In this document: positions 23,306 to 32,217 of the stretch, piece after piece
Layout: every line of letters begins with the position of its first letter
Numbering within the stretch: the stretch's first letter is position 1
From: Candidatus Ruthturnera sp.
GTDB lineage: Bacteria > Pseudomonadota > Gammaproteobacteria > PS1 > Pseudothioglobaceae
Direction of reading: 5' to 3'
Assembly (NCBI GenBank): GCA_030599095.1
Contig: JAUVOQ010000016.1
Span: forward strand, 1-34,705
Length of the DNA: 34,705 nucleotides
The notes under the pieces: model-generated
What the model was told of the DNA's origin: nothing
Database searches by the model: none
Seen by the model: the letters and a program-made list of their open reading frames with translations, nothing else
Position numbers and translations under genes: made by a program

Positions 23306-24436
23306 ATGGAACAATTAAACACACTTTGGATTAACACGGGTCTTTATCAAATGTCTTGGGGGCAAGGCTTAATGCTATTGGTTGGGATTCTGCTTTTGTA
23401 TTTGGCAATTATTAAAAATTTTGAGCCATTGCTATTATTGCCGATTGGTTTTGGTGCGATTTTGGCCAATATTCCAGGCGCAGGCATTGCTGAAGGTAGT
23501 GGTATTTTGCATGTGTTTTATGTGGTGGGCATTGAGTCTGGCGCATTCCCATTGATTATTTTTATGGGCGTAGGTGCATTGACTGACTTTGGTCCGTTAT
23601 TGGCCAACCCTAAAACATTATTACTCGGCGCAGCAGCACAATTTGGTATTTTTGCGACTTTATTAGGTGCTATTGGTTTAACAGCGATGGGAGTTTTTGA
23701 TTTTAGTTTGACTGACGCTGCCGCTATTGGCATTATTGGTGGTGCTGATGGACCAACCAGTATTTATGTTGCTTCAAAACTTGCGCCTGATTTGTTGGGT
23801 GCAATTGCGGTTGCTTCTTACTCTTATATGGCTTTAGTGCCACTTATTCAGCCACCAATTATGCGTGCTCTAACGACTGAGAAAGAACGTCAAATTGAAA
23901 TGGTGCAATTGCGCAAAGTATCAAAAGCTGAAAAGATTATTTTCCCCATTATGTTGTTAATGTTAGTGGCTTTATTATTGCCTGATGCAGCGCCACTACT
24001 GGGCATGTTTGCCTTTGGTAATTTAATGAAAGAGTCTGGCGTGGTTGACCGTTTGAGCGATACAACGCAGAATGCGTTGATTAATATTGTGACTATTTTC
24101 CTAGGTTTGGCAGTGGGCTCAAAACTGATGGCGGATAAATTCTTACAGTTAGACACCTTAGGTATTTTGCTTTTAGGCATGGTGGCGTTTGCTATTGGTA
24201 CAGCTTGTGGGTTATTAATGGCAAAACTCATGAATGTGTTTAGTAAAAATAAAATCAATCCTTTGATTGGTTCTGCTGGTGTTTCTGCAGTGCCTATGGC
24301 GGCTCGTGTTTCTAATAAAGTGGGTTTAGAAGCTAACCCGCATAACTTTTTATTAATGCATGCGATGGGTCCTAATGTTGCTGGTGTAATTGGTTCAGCA
24401 ATTTCAGCTGGCATCATGATTCAGTTTTTAGGCTAG
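23306..24436 (+). CDS. oadB: Oxaloacetate decarboxylase beta subunit (Na+ pump)
   Basis: OadB is the integral membrane subunit that decarboxylates carboxybiotin and exports Na+. The 376 residues form about nine or more helices. The key ion-site region is '[19 protein letters not shown]', whose Asp corresponds to the essential residue in the Klebsiella enzyme (family knowledge). The C-terminal '[19 protein letters not shown]' is also typical. It lies 17 bp after oadA, and panD follows by 10 bp. Confidence 0.96.
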   Translation: MEQLNTLWINTGLYQMSWGQGLMLLVGILLLYLAIIKNFEPLLLLPIGFGAILANIPGAGIAEGSGILHVFYVVGIESGAFPLIIFMGVGALTDFGPLLANPKTLLLGAAAQFGIFATLLGAIGLTAMGVFDFSLTDAAAIGIIGGADGPTSIYVASKLAPDLLGAIAVASYSYMALVPLIQPPIMRALTTEKERQIEMVQLRKVSKAEKIIFPIMLLMLVALLLPDAAPLLGMFAFGNLMKESGVVDRLSDTTQNALINIVTIFLGLAVGSKLMADKFLQLDTLGILLLGMVAFAIGTACGLLMAKLMNVFSKNKINPLIGSAGVSAVPMAARVSNKVGLEANPHNFLLMHAMGPNVAGVIGSAISAGIMIQFLG

Positions 24437-24446
24437 TTTATTTTTT

Positions 24447-24818
24447 ATGAAAAGAATTTTTTTGAGTGCTAAACTGCACAGAGTAACAACAACCGCGGTT
24501 GAACTGGACTATGAAGGCTCTTGCGAGATTGATGGCGTGTTGCTAGATGCGGCAGGTATTGGTGTATTTGAACAAATTCAAATCTACAATATTAACAATG
24601 GCAATCGTTTTACGACTTACACAATTCGTGGCAAGGATAATTCTGGGGTTGTCTCGGTGAATGGTGCTGCCGCCCATAAAGTGAATGTGGGCGATGTGTT
24701 AATTATTGCTGCGTATGGCGTGTACACCGAAAAAGAACTTGAAAATTATACGCCTAGGTTGTGTTATGTTAATGATCAAAACGTTTTAACTAAGATAAGT
24801 GCTAATATAAGCCCATGA
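24447..24818 (+). CDS. panD: Aspartate 1-decarboxylase (pyruvoyl enzyme)
   Basis: PanD makes beta-alanine for pantothenate and CoA. The 123-residue proenzyme has the self-cleavage site G24-S25 (DYEGSCEID), where S25 becomes the pyruvoyl group. It also has the active-site strings 'KLHRVTTT' and 'NGAAAHKVNVGDVLIIAAY'. It follows oadB closely and may be carried on the same transcript. Its stop overlaps the start of the IS256 remnant. Confidence 0.95.
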   Translation: MKRIFLSAKLHRVTTTAVELDYEGSCEIDGVLLDAAGIGVFEQIQIYNINNGNRFTTYTIRGKDNSGVVSVNGAAAHKVNVGDVLIIAAYGVYTEKELENYTPRLCYVNDQNVLTKISANISP

Positions 24819-25180
24819 AAGAGGTCATTCAAAACATCATCCAAAATATGGACAAAATGACAGTGAGCTTGATATGGGTAGTAACACTCTCAATGGCGAC
24901 TACCCCAAGATTGTCAAAGGCAATCATGCGAGGTGGAAACCTCTATTCCAAGAGATTGAAACGCTAACTTTGAACCGATCATTATTGAAAAAGGTCAGAC
25001 TAGATTGGGTGCTTTTGACGCTCAAATTCTATCACGCTACGCCAAGGGCATGTCTATTCTGATGCTATTAGAAAGGCAATTTATACGACTAATGCCCTTG
25101 AGTCTTTAAACTCAGTGATTAGAAAATCCATCAACAATCGTAAGATTTTTAATCATGATGATTCTGCTTTTGTGATTTAA
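24815..25180 (+). pseudogene. IS256-family transposase remnant (frameshifted, internally deleted)
   Basis: Pieces of an IS256-type transposase appear in successive frames. They are an N-terminal 'KEVIQNIIQNMDKM', then 'GDYPKIVKGNH', 'NFEPIIIEKGQTRLGAFDAQ' and 'LSRYAKGMSI', and finally the C-terminal 'AIRKAIYTTNALESLNSVIR' ending at TAA 25178-25180. At least two frameshifts and a stop occur. The central catalytic region between the last two pieces, about 150 or more residues in intact members, is deleted. It is inactive. Confidence 0.85.
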
Positions 25181-25191
25181 TAAGCGCTTCT

Positions 25192-25315
25192 TTATTCTTT
25201 AACTGCTTTGGCAGGTTTCATGGCAATCTCTGCGTTAGCCAAAAAGGTTTTCTGCCAGTTTGGTTTTAAATTCTGCTGTGTATTTTGTTCGTTTTTTGCT
25301 CCGATTTTTGCTGTT
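25192..25315 (-). pseudogene. IS3-family transposase OrfA remnant
   Basis: On the minus strand one frame reads 'KKRTKYTAEFKTKLAENLF' and another reads 'NWQKTFLANAEIAMKPAKAV' followed by a stop (25194-25192). Both are recognisable parts of an IS3-family OrfA (KRTKYTAEFK...; NWKK-FL-NAEIAM--AKAVKEYK). The helix-turn-helix middle is deleted and the pieces are out of frame. It lies tail-to-tail with the IS256 remnant. Confidence 0.75.
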
Positions 25316-25359
25316 TAGTTTAACTTGTTCGAAATAAGAAATTTTAGATTGTTGGGGGT

Positions 25360-26034
25360 TTAAGGCGTTAATGCACCATGATTTAAAACAAGTGCCTTGT
25401 CCATTTTCGCAGCGATTTTTTCATCGTGAGTCACAACAATCAATGCACAGTTTTGAGCGTGATTAAGTGTTAGCATTAGGTTGAGCACTTCATGAGCATT
25501 TTTAGCATCTAAATTTCCAGTGGGTTCGTCTGCCAGAATACAACTGGGATTTGTGATTAAAGCCCTAGCGATAGCAACGCGTTGACGTTCACCGCCAGAA
25601 AGCTCACTTGGTAAGTGATTAAGGCGGTGATCAAGTCCCATTTTTGAGAGTAATTTTTTGGCATTGGTTTGGGCGGATTGCTGATTTTTTCCTTGTATCC
25701 GCTCAGGCATTGCAACATTATCAAGTGCGCTAAAATCACTTAACAGGTGATGAAATTGATACACGAAACCTAAATATTTGCCACGCAATAATGTGGTGTC
25801 ATTTTCATTTAATAAGCCTAGATTGACGCCATTAATAAGCACTTCGCCTTGAGTGGGTTTGTCGATACCACCCAACAAATTAAGCAAAGTGGATTTGCCG
25901 CAACCCGATTGCCCTAAAATCGCAATTGATTCGCCTTGTTTAACGCTTAAGTTGAGGCTGTTAAGTATCGGGGTTTCTTGCTTGCCATCAAAGTAGTGAT
26001 AACTAAGATTGTTGCATTCAATAATCTTATTCAT
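25360..26034 (-). CDS. lolD: Lipoprotein-releasing ABC transporter ATPase LolD
   Basis: LolD powers release of lipoproteins from the inner membrane to LolA. The 224 residues have Walker A GQSGCGKST, the Lol-type 'LRGKYLGFVYQFHHLLSDF', signature LSGGERQRVAIARA and Walker B CILADEPTGNLD. It overlaps the upstream permease gene by 8 bp. The product is of full length, and the stop lies only about 45 bp from the IS3 remnant. Confidence 0.95.
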   Translation of the reverse strand: MNKIIECNNLSYHYFDGKQETPILNSLNLSVKQGESIAILGQSGCGKSTLLNLLGGIDKPTQGEVLINGVNLGLLNENDTTLLRGKYLGFVYQFHHLLSDFSALDNVAMPERIQGKNQQSAQTNAKKLLSKMGLDHRLNHLPSELSGGERQRVAIARALITNPSCILADEPTGNLDAKNAHEVLNLMLTLNHAQNCALIVVTHDEKIAAKMDKALVLNHGALTP

Positions 26035-27262
26035 GATTTAGCACCTTGGCAATATCAACTTTTCCTGCGCGCTTGGCTGGATAAATAGAGGCCATTGTGA
26101 CTAAAATAAAACTACCCAAAGCAACTTTTGCGATGTCCATTATGTGTATTTCAGAAGGAAATCGGCTGATATAAAACACATCTTTTGGAAAGAACTGGAA
26201 GCCTAGAATGGACTCAATGCCACTAACAACCATTTCAATATTAAGCGAAAGCAAGACACCTAAGATGCTACCAATGGTAATGCCAACTAGACCAATTGTT
26301 AGTCCTTGATAAAAAAATATTTTTACAATGCGATTGGGTGTCATGCCAAGGGTTCTTAGAATGGCTATGTCGGCTTTTTTATCAGTCACCACCATAACCA
26401 TCATGGACACAATATTAAAGGCAGCCACTGCAATAATGAGTGACAATATAATACCAATCATCTGCTTTTCAAGATTAAGCGCTTTAATAAAGTTGGCTTT
26501 TTGTTCGGTCCAATCAACGCCATAATATTGATTGCTTTGTAAACTGGCAATAACTTCATGCGTGATTTTCTTGGCATTAAACAAATCATCAACCTTGAGT
26601 CGAATGCCAGAGACTTTGTCTTTCATAGCGTACAATTTTTGTGCTTGCTCTAAGTTAATAAATGCTAAATTATTGTCATATTCGCCAATACCAGCATCAA
26701 AGATACCACTAATGGTGAAGCGTTTAAACCTTGGTTGAATGCCTATAATATTAGAAGATAATTTAGGGGTAAGTAGTGTAATTTTATCATTAACAGTCAC
26801 GCCTAATTGTGTTGCCAACCCCACACCAATTAAAATCTCTGATTTAAGTAAGTTGGCATTACCAAATTTAATTTTATCCAACAGAATAGAAGTTTTTTTC
26901 TCTAAATCAGGCTTAATACCTCGCACACTAATGCCTTGAACGCCATTTTTTGCACTGAGTAAAGCATATTTTTCAATATAGGGCGAGGTGCTAATAACGT
27001 TAGGGTGTTGGTTGATTTTGGCTTGTAAATCTTGCCAATGATTAACCAGACCATTGTATTGAGTAATATATGAATGAGAAATGGCATTTAACACCCTATC
27101 TCTAAGTTCTTTTTGAAACCCGTTCATGACAGATAGTACCGTAATTAAGGTAACGACAGATAAGATCAAACCGACCATAGAAACCCCAGAAATAAAGGAA
27201 ACAAAGCCTTTTTCCCGACTGGAACGTAAATATTGATTAGAAATTGTAAATTCTATACTCAT
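26027..27262 (-). CDS. lolC: Lipoprotein-releasing ABC transporter permease (LolC/LolE family)
   Basis: This is the membrane subunit of the Lol transporter. The 411 residues have an N-terminal cytoplasmic start (FTISNQYLRSSREKGFVSFI), a first helix at about 22-46, a large periplasmic domain and three C-terminal helices at about 270-295, 315-345 and 375-400. The FtsX-like 'DIAILRTLGMTPNRIVKIFF' is also present. Only one permease gene is present here, so a LolFD-type homodimeric arrangement is possible if no lolE exists elsewhere. It is translated ahead of lolD with overlap. Confidence 0.93.
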   Translation of the reverse strand: MSIEFTISNQYLRSSREKGFVSFISGVSMVGLILSVVTLITVLSVMNGFQKELRDRVLNAISHSYITQYNGLVNHWQDLQAKINQHPNVISTSPYIEKYALLSAKNGVQGISVRGIKPDLEKKTSILLDKIKFGNANLLKSEILIGVGLATQLGVTVNDKITLLTPKLSSNIIGIQPRFKRFTISGIFDAGIGEYDNNLAFINLEQAQKLYAMKDKVSGIRLKVDDLFNAKKITHEVIASLQSNQYYGVDWTEQKANFIKALNLEKQMIGIILSLIIAVAAFNIVSMMVMVVTDKKADIAILRTLGMTPNRIVKIFFYQGLTIGLVGITIGSILGVLLSLNIEMVVSGIESILGFQFFPKDVFYISRFPSEIHIMDIAKVALGSFILVTMASIYPAKRAGKVDIAKVLNHE

Positions 27263-27317
27263 TAGGGCGATATTTTGTCATAATTAGCACTTTATAAATG
27301 GCTAAATAAAGAGAGGC

Positions 27318-27517
27318 ATGGCTAATTCAACAATGAAAGATAAAATTGATCAATTGGGTGATATTCTTATTGAAACATTCCACGTTGTGGAGTTTTTGTG
27401 GTGGCGAATGATAAGTTTGATTCACTTGTCATGGTTGTTTTAATTTTGATATTGTTTGTTGCCGCAGGGGTGTTGAAATTCACCGAGAAAAAATATCAAA
27501 CTCAGAGCGAGCATTAG
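27318..27517 (+). pseudogene. Collapsed psiE-like small membrane protein gene
   Basis: ATG 27318, just after GAGAGG, opens 'MKDKIDQLGDILIETFHVV' and then stops at 27443. A second frame from about 27392 reads 'FVVANDKFDSLVMVVLILIL' and ends 'KFTEKKYQTQSEH' at TAG 27517. The first piece resembles the N-terminus and the second the C-terminal helix of PsiE-family proteins, which are roughly 130-150 residues (from memory). The middle helices are missing. The gene seems to have suffered an internal deletion plus frameshift. lpxK begins 6 bp later. Confidence 0.5.
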
Positions 27518-27523
27518 ACAACA

Positions 27524-28471
27524 ATGGATTTACACACCAAAGGTATTATTAATTATTTGCTACTGCCAGTGTCGGGTGTTTTTTATTTAGCATCGGTGCT
27601 TAGAAAATGGCTTTATCGGGTTAATTTTTTTAAGGTTCAAAAATTTAAACAGCCTGTGATTGTGGTGGGTAATATTACAGTTGGTGGTACAGGGAAAACA
27701 CCGATTGTGATTGCATTGGCGCAATATTTTAAACAACAAGGTAGGCAAGTGGGCGTGGTGTCGCGTGGTTATGGTGGCGTGCATCATCAAGGCAGTTTGC
27801 TAGTGAATAAGGATACTAATGCTCATTTATCAGGCGATGAGCCATTGCTTATTGCTTTGCAAACAGATTTGCCAGTGATGGTTAATAAAAACAGGGCACA
27901 AGCGGTTAAGGATTTAATCAATCAATGTCAAGTTGATTTAATCATCAGTGATGATGGGTTGCAGCATTACAAAATGGATAGAGATGTAGAAATTGCTGTG
28001 ATTGACGGCATTAGGCGTTTTGGCAATGGCTTTTTTTTGCCATCAGGTCCTTTAAGAGAGTCAATCGATCGTCTTAAAAGTGTTGATTTTGTGATAAATA
28101 ATGCTGGCTTGTATGCGGGTGAGTTTAGCACTGAACTGATATTAAAAATGTTTGTTAATGTTAAAACAGGTGAGCAAAAACCACTGGATTATTTTAAAGG
28201 TGACTATTGTCACGGTGTTGCTGGCATTGGCTATCCTCAGCGTTTTTTTGATACATTAAGCGGATTGGGTATTAATCTAGAGCCCCATATATTTGCTGAT
28301 CATTATGTTTATCAAGCAGATGATTTAGCATTTGAAGACAACCATCCAATTCTTATGACTGCCAAGGATTGTGTAAAATGTGTTCAATTCGCAAACAATC
28401 AAATGTGGTACTTGCAAACTGAGGCTGATTTGAGCGATGATTTTTTAAAAAAACTAAACGCTAAATTATGA
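27524..28471 (+). CDS. lpxK: Tetraacyldisaccharide 4'-kinase
   Basis: LpxK phosphorylates the lipid A precursor at the 4' position. It is a membrane-associated P-loop kinase. The 315 residues have an N-terminal hydrophobic helix (about 10-24), the P-loop [12 protein letters not shown] at about 50-61, 'VVSRGYGG', 'GDEPLLIA' and '[11 protein letters not shown]'. ATG 27524 gives a family-like start. The stop overlaps the ATG of the next gene. It belongs to an LPS operon with kdsB. Confidence 0.95.
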   Translation: MDLHTKGIINYLLLPVSGVFYLASVLRKWLYRVNFFKVQKFKQPVIVVGNITVGGTGKTPIVIALAQYFKQQGRQVGVVSRGYGGVHHQGSLLVNKDTNAHLSGDEPLLIALQTDLPVMVNKNRAQAVKDLINQCQVDLIISDDGLQHYKMDRDVEIAVIDGIRRFGNGFFLPSGPLRESIDRLKSVDFVINNAGLYAGEFSTELILKMFVNVKTGEQKPLDYFKGDYCHGVAGIGYPQRFFDTLSGLGINLEPHIFADHYVYQADDLAFEDNHPILMTAKDCVKCVQFANNQMWYLQTEADLSDDFLKKLNAKL

Positions 28472-28647
28472 TTGACGAATCCTTATTAAAATTATTAGTA
28501 TGCCCTAAAAGCAAAGCCCCACTTAAACAAGTGGACAATGAACTTATTTGTGAAGTGAGTGGCTTGGCCTATCCAATTGAAGACGGAATCCCAATTTTAC
28601 TAGTTGAAGAAGCGCGTCAATTAGAACAAGGCATTGATAAAAAGTAA
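28468..28647 (+). CDS. ycaR: Trm112/YcaR-like small protein
   Basis: The 59-residue protein '[20 protein letters not shown]' continues with '[20 protein letters not shown]' and matches the UPF0434/Trm112 family commonly found between lpxK and kdsB. The first zinc-type pair CPxC is reduced to CPKS, and one more cysteine remains, so zinc binding is doubtful. It overlaps lpxK by 4 nt and kdsB by one base (TAATG), which shows tight translational coupling. Confidence 0.93.
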   Translation: MIDESLLKLLVCPKSKAPLKQVDNELICEVSGLAYPIEDGIPILLVEEARQLEQGIDKK

Positions 28648-29381
28648 TGGATTTTTCCGTTATCATTCCCGCTAGGTACGCATCAAGCAGATTGCCAGCC
28701 AAACTACTTAAAGATGTTCATGGCAAGCCTTTGATTCAATTAACCTATGAAAATGCAATTAATAGTGGTGCAAGTCGTGTCATTATTGCAACCGATGATA
28801 AGCGCATTGAAGCGGTTGCCAATGATTTTGGTGCCTTCACTTGTATGACTGGCGAACATCACACTTCAGGCACGTCAAGAATTGCACAAGCATTGGAAGC
28901 ATTAGACATTGATGATGATGAAATTATTGTTAATGTACAGGGCGATGAGCCAATGCTAAACCCAAGTGTGATTGACCAAGTGGCTCATAACTTAGCAACC
29001 AGTCCTATGAAAATGGCAACCTTGTGTGAGCAAATTACTAATAAGGCACAATACCTTGACTCTAACTGTGTTAAGGTGGTTTTTAATAAAGTGGGTAAGG
29101 CTTTATATTTTTCACGCGCTGCCATTCCTTTTTTTAGAGAAGCAAAGGATTTTAATTTAAAGTTATGCTTCAAACACGTTGGTATATATGCTTATCGAGC
29201 AGGATTTATCAAACAATACTTAACCATGAATAGTTCTCCATATGAGCACGTTGAAAAATTAGAACAATTAACAGTGCTCAATGAAGGGTTTGATATTCAT
29301 GTGGCGCTGGCTTGTGCTAGCATTGGACATGGTGTTGATACGCAACGTGATTTAGATAAAGTAAGAAAAGAGTTGGGTTGA
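28647..29381 (+). CDS. kdsB: 3-deoxy-manno-octulosonate cytidylyltransferase
   Basis: KdsB makes CMP-Kdo for the LPS inner core. The 244 residues show the nucleotidyltransferase motif 'IIPARYASSRLPAKLL', 'VNVQGDEPML' with the metal-binding Asp, 'KVVFNKVGKALYFSRAAIP', 'KHVGIYAYR' and 'EKLEQLTVLNEG'. The start shares a base with the preceding stop. folD follows by 3 bp. Confidence 0.97.
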   Translation: MDFSVIIPARYASSRLPAKLLKDVHGKPLIQLTYENAINSGASRVIIATDDKRIEAVANDFGAFTCMTGEHHTSGTSRIAQALEALDIDDDEIIVNVQGDEPMLNPSVIDQVAHNLATSPMKMATLCEQITNKAQYLDSNCVKVVFNKVGKALYFSRAAIPFFREAKDFNLKLCFKHVGIYAYRAGFIKQYLTMNSSPYEHVEKLEQLTVLNEGFDIHVALACASIGHGVDTQRDLDKVRKELG

Positions 29382-29384
29382 ATT

Positions 29385-30218
29385 ATGAATATTATTGATG
29401 GTAAAAAAATTGCACAGAATTTACGAGCAGACATTAAATTAAAGGTTGATACGCTTGATAAAAAACCAGGGTTGGCAGTTATTTTAGTTGGCGACGATGT
29501 GGCCTCAGCAATTTATGTTCGTAATAAAGACAATGCTTGTAAAGAGGTGGGTTTTTATTCAGAAAAAATTAACAAACCTGCCAATACCACTCAAGCAGAA
29601 TTATTATCTGAAATTGAGCGCTTGAATCAGGATGATAAAATTGATGGCATCTTGGTGCAATTGCCATTACCTAAACATATAGACAGTAATTTAGTCATTG
29701 AGACCATTTCTCCCAAAAAGGATGTGGACGGTTTTCACAGTGAAAACATTGGTAAATTGATGCAGAACAAACCTTTTTTACGCCCATGCACACCTAAAGG
29801 TGTGATGACGATGCTTGAAATTACTGGGGTGGATTTGGTGGGCAAAAATTGTGTGGTGGTGGGTGCATCTAATATTGTGGGTCGTCCGATGGCGTGCGAG
29901 TTGTTAAACGCTCAAGCAACGGTCACTATTTGCAACAGCAAAACCAGAAATCTCTCTAGTAAATTAAAGCAAGCAGACATTATTGTCGTTGCAGTTGGTA
30001 TTGCTAAGATGATTCAAAGCGACTGGATTAAACCAGGTGCTATTGTGATTGACGTGGGGATTAATCGATTGGATAATGGTCGTTTGGTTGGCGATGTTGA
30101 TTTTGAGTCTGTCAGCCAAGTTGCTGGCTGGATTACGCCAGTACCAGGCGGCGTCGGACCAATGACCATTGCTACCTTATTAGAAAATACATTAATCGCA
30201 TATGAGGCAAAAATATGA
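29385..30218 (+). CDS. folD: Methylenetetrahydrofolate dehydrogenase / cyclohydrolase
   Basis: FolD interconverts 5,10-methylene-THF, methenyl-THF and 10-formyl-THF. The 277 residues carry '[16 protein letters not shown]' (active-site Tyr and Lys region), '[12 protein letters not shown]', '[12 protein letters not shown]', '[12 protein letters not shown]' and '[18 protein letters not shown]'. It fits with metF and the purine genes nearby, which use the same C1 pool. It overlaps the glutaredoxin gene by 4 nt. Confidence 0.97.
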   Translation: MNIIDGKKIAQNLRADIKLKVDTLDKKPGLAVILVGDDVASAIYVRNKDNACKEVGFYSEKINKPANTTQAELLSEIERLNQDDKIDGILVQLPLPKHIDSNLVIETISPKKDVDGFHSENIGKLMQNKPFLRPCTPKGVMTMLEITGVDLVGKNCVVVGASNIVGRPMACELLNAQATVTICNSKTRNLSSKLKQADIIVVAVGIAKMIQSDWIKPGAIVIDVGINRLDNGRLVGDVDFESVSQVAGWITPVPGGVGPMTIATLLENTLIAYEAKI

Positions 30219-30589
30219 AATTATTATTAAAAGGATTGAGGAATGGCTTAGGTGCTATTATCGCTTTTATTAGTTGGCTGATTCCAGTTAGCAAGATTAA
30301 GCGTACTAACGCACAACAGAAAAAAACAGACGAGCAAACTGCTAATATTGAATTGTATCAATTTTTTGGCTGTCCGTTTTGTATCAAAACTCGCCGAATG
30401 ATTAGGCGATTAGATATAAACATTGTTACGCGTAATGCACAAACCATTGGCAGCGAGTTTCGAGATGAAATGCAACGAGAAACTGGCAAAGTTCAAGTGC
30501 CTTGCTTAAAGATTACTAATGGTGATGAAGTACAGTGGATGTTTGAATCTAATGACATTAGCGCCTATCTAAATAAGCATTTTGGCTAG
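30215..30589 (+). CDS. Membrane-anchored glutaredoxin
   Basis: The 124 residues start with a hydrophobic helix (about 8-26, [15 protein letters not shown]) and a basic linker, followed by a glutaredoxin domain. The domain has the redox pair CPFC ([12 protein letters not shown]), the cis-Pro motif 'VQVPCLKI' and '[11 protein letters not shown]'. It probably faces the cytoplasm or is tethered to the inner membrane. Substrates could be protein disulfides or glutathionylated thiols. It is the last gene of the lpxK operon. Confidence 0.9.
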   Translation: MKLLLKGLRNGLGAIIAFISWLIPVSKIKRTNAQQKKTDEQTANIELYQFFGCPFCIKTRRMIRRLDINIVTRNAQTIGSEFRDEMQRETGKVQVPCLKITNGDEVQWMFESNDISAYLNKHFG

Positions 30590-30600
30590 TACTTATTTAG
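30569..30600. terminator. Inverted repeat at the glutaredoxin / purK convergence
   Basis: CTAAATAAG (30569-30577) and CTTATTTAG (30592-30600) form a perfect 9-bp stem with a 14-nt loop spanning both stop codons. It could act as a bidirectional 3'-end hairpin. It lacks a good T-run on either side, so its strength is uncertain. Confidence 0.45.
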
Positions 30601-31684
30601 GTAAAAAGTCTTTTAATTTTTTAATACTGTTCTCTAACTCGGCTTGAGAATCGGCGGTCATATTAATATGACCAAGTTTTCGGTTTTTACGTTCAGATTT
30701 ATCATATAAATGTAGATGTGCATTTGGCATTTTAAGCACTGCATCAATATCTCCAAGCTGGCTGATAATATTAATCATTGCACAAAATGGATGCGTTAGC
30801 GTGGTATCACCAAGGGGCATACTAGTGATGGCACGGATATGATTTTCAAATTGTGAGGTGTTGGCACCTTCAATACTCCAATGTCCAGAGTTATGCACCC
30901 GTGGCGCCATTTCATTAACCATCAAGCCATTTTCAGTTTCAAATAGCTCAATAGTTAGAACGCCAACGTAACTCATTTCATCAAGTAAAATTTGCATATA
31001 ATGTTGCGCTGTTTCTTGAACTTTTTTATTAATATTTTGGGCGGGTGCAATGGTTAGCCTTAAAATGCCTTGATGATGTGTATTTTCAACCAGTGGATAG
31101 TATTTATGGCTATTATCAATACCACGCACAGCAATTAAAGACAGCTCACGTTTGAAATTTACAAACCCTTCCAAAATTGACTCAACCCCATTCATGCTAT
31201 TCCAAGCGTCATTAATTTGGTCTTGATGATGTATTAAAAATTGACCCTTGCCATCATAGCCTCCCATGGTGGTTTTTAAAATAGCAGGCAAGCCAATTGT
31301 GTGAATCGCTGTTTTTAAATCTTCAAGGGAATTTATTATTTGGTAGGGTGCACAAGGAATGTTTAGCTGATTAAATAAAGCCTTTTCTCGACCACGATGC
31401 TGGGTGATAAATAGAGATTTTTCATTGGGGTAAACGGGTATTTTTTTGTTAATTTTTTTAACAATACCAACATCAGTATTTTCACTTTCAAAAGTAATAA
31501 CATCAGCAAATTCCACTAAAAAGTCAATATTATCAGAAGTGTTCTTTTTGGCAAATGTATATCCAAGTAATGTGGCAGGCTCATCATCTGTGTTGCCAGA
31601 AAAGCCAAACTTATGATTTAGTGGATAGCCACTAAGCGCAAGCATTCTGCCAAGTTGACCCGCACCTAAAACACCAACTTTCAT
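30593..31684 (-). CDS. purK: N5-carboxyaminoimidazole ribonucleotide synthase
   Basis: PurK is an ATP-grasp enzyme that carboxylates AIR with bicarbonate and ATP in purine synthesis. The 363 residues start 'MKVGVLGAGQLGRMLALSGY' and show 'LKTTMGGYDGKGQFLI', 'ILEGFVNFKRELSLIAVR' and 'VNEMAPRVHNSGHWSIEG'. The ATG directly follows the purE stop. It is last in the bioF-bioH-purE-purK operon and converges on the glutaredoxin gene. Confidence 0.97.
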   Translation of the reverse strand: MKVGVLGAGQLGRMLALSGYPLNHKFGFSGNTDDEPATLLGYTFAKKNTSDNIDFLVEFADVITFESENTDVGIVKKINKKIPVYPNEKSLFITQHRGREKALFNQLNIPCAPYQIINSLEDLKTAIHTIGLPAILKTTMGGYDGKGQFLIHHQDQINDAWNSMNGVESILEGFVNFKRELSLIAVRGIDNSHKYYPLVENTHHQGILRLTIAPAQNINKKVQETAQHYMQILLDEMSYVGVLTIELFETENGLMVNEMAPRVHNSGHWSIEGANTSQFENHIRAITSMPLGDTTLTHPFCAMINIISQLGDIDAVLKMPNAHLHLYDKSERKNRKLGHINMTADSQAELENSIKKLKDFLPK

Positions 31685-32173
31685 TTAATCTTGAGGATTG
31701 GGATTGTCTAAAACGTTCTGTGTTTGCTGGGCTCTAAAAGCGAGTATTTTTGCCCTAATGGTGTCATCATCATTTGCAATGATTTGTGCGGCTAAAATAC
31801 CTGCATTTTTAGCACCTGCTTCACCAATGGCCAACGTACCAACAGGAATACCGCCAGGCATCTGAGCAATAGATAATAAAGAGTCTTGACCACTAAGCGC
31901 ACGTGATTGAACAGGCACGCCCAACACTGGCACAACGGTTTTGCTGGCCACCATACCTGGCAAATGTGCGGCGCCACCTGCACCTGCAATAATCACTTTA
32001 AGCCCACGCCCAAGCGCACTTGAGGCATAGTCAAACATTAAGTCAGGTGTGCGATGTGCAGAAACCACTTTAACCTCATGCGGCACGCCAAGTTCTTTGA
32101 GCATATCCACTGCATTTTTCATGATTGGCCAATCTGATTTTGAGCCCATAATAACGCCCACCAGTGCATTCAT
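31685..32173 (-). CDS. purE: N5-carboxyaminoimidazole ribonucleotide mutase
   Basis: PurE moves the carboxylate of N5-CAIR to C4. The 162 residues show '[17 protein letters not shown]', '[11 protein letters not shown]' and '[17 protein letters not shown]'. I take ATG 32173 because GGAG sits 6 nt upstream. A TTG one codon earlier is also in frame. A 12-bp perfect hairpin ends right at this ribosome-binding site. It directly precedes purK. Confidence 0.96.
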   Translation of the reverse strand: MNALVGVIMGSKSDWPIMKNAVDMLKELGVPHEVKVVSAHRTPDLMFDYASSALGRGLKVIIAGAGGAAHLPGMVASKTVVPVLGVPVQSRALSGQDSLLSIAQMPGGIPVGTLAIGEAGAKNAGILAAQIIANDDDTIRAKILAFRAQQTQNVLDNPNPQD

Positions 32174-32183
32174 CAATTTCTCC

Positions 32184-32217
32184 GAAGTTAAGTATTGCTT
32201 GGATTATACTTAACTTC
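32184..32217 (-). promoter_or_regulatory. Perfect 12-bp hairpin between bioH and purE
   Basis: GAAGTTAAGTAT (32184-32195) and ATACTTAACTTC (32206-32217) flank a 10-nt loop. On the transcript the stem covers the last bioH codons and its stop and ends 1 nt before GGAG of purE. It could couple purE translation to ribosomes finishing bioH, or serve as a processing stem. No T-run follows. Confidence 0.75.

Noticed and set aside
24874-25062. 62-codon ORF (begins MGSNTLNGDYPK)
   Set aside because: It is one frame of the decayed IS256 transposase, not a separate gene.
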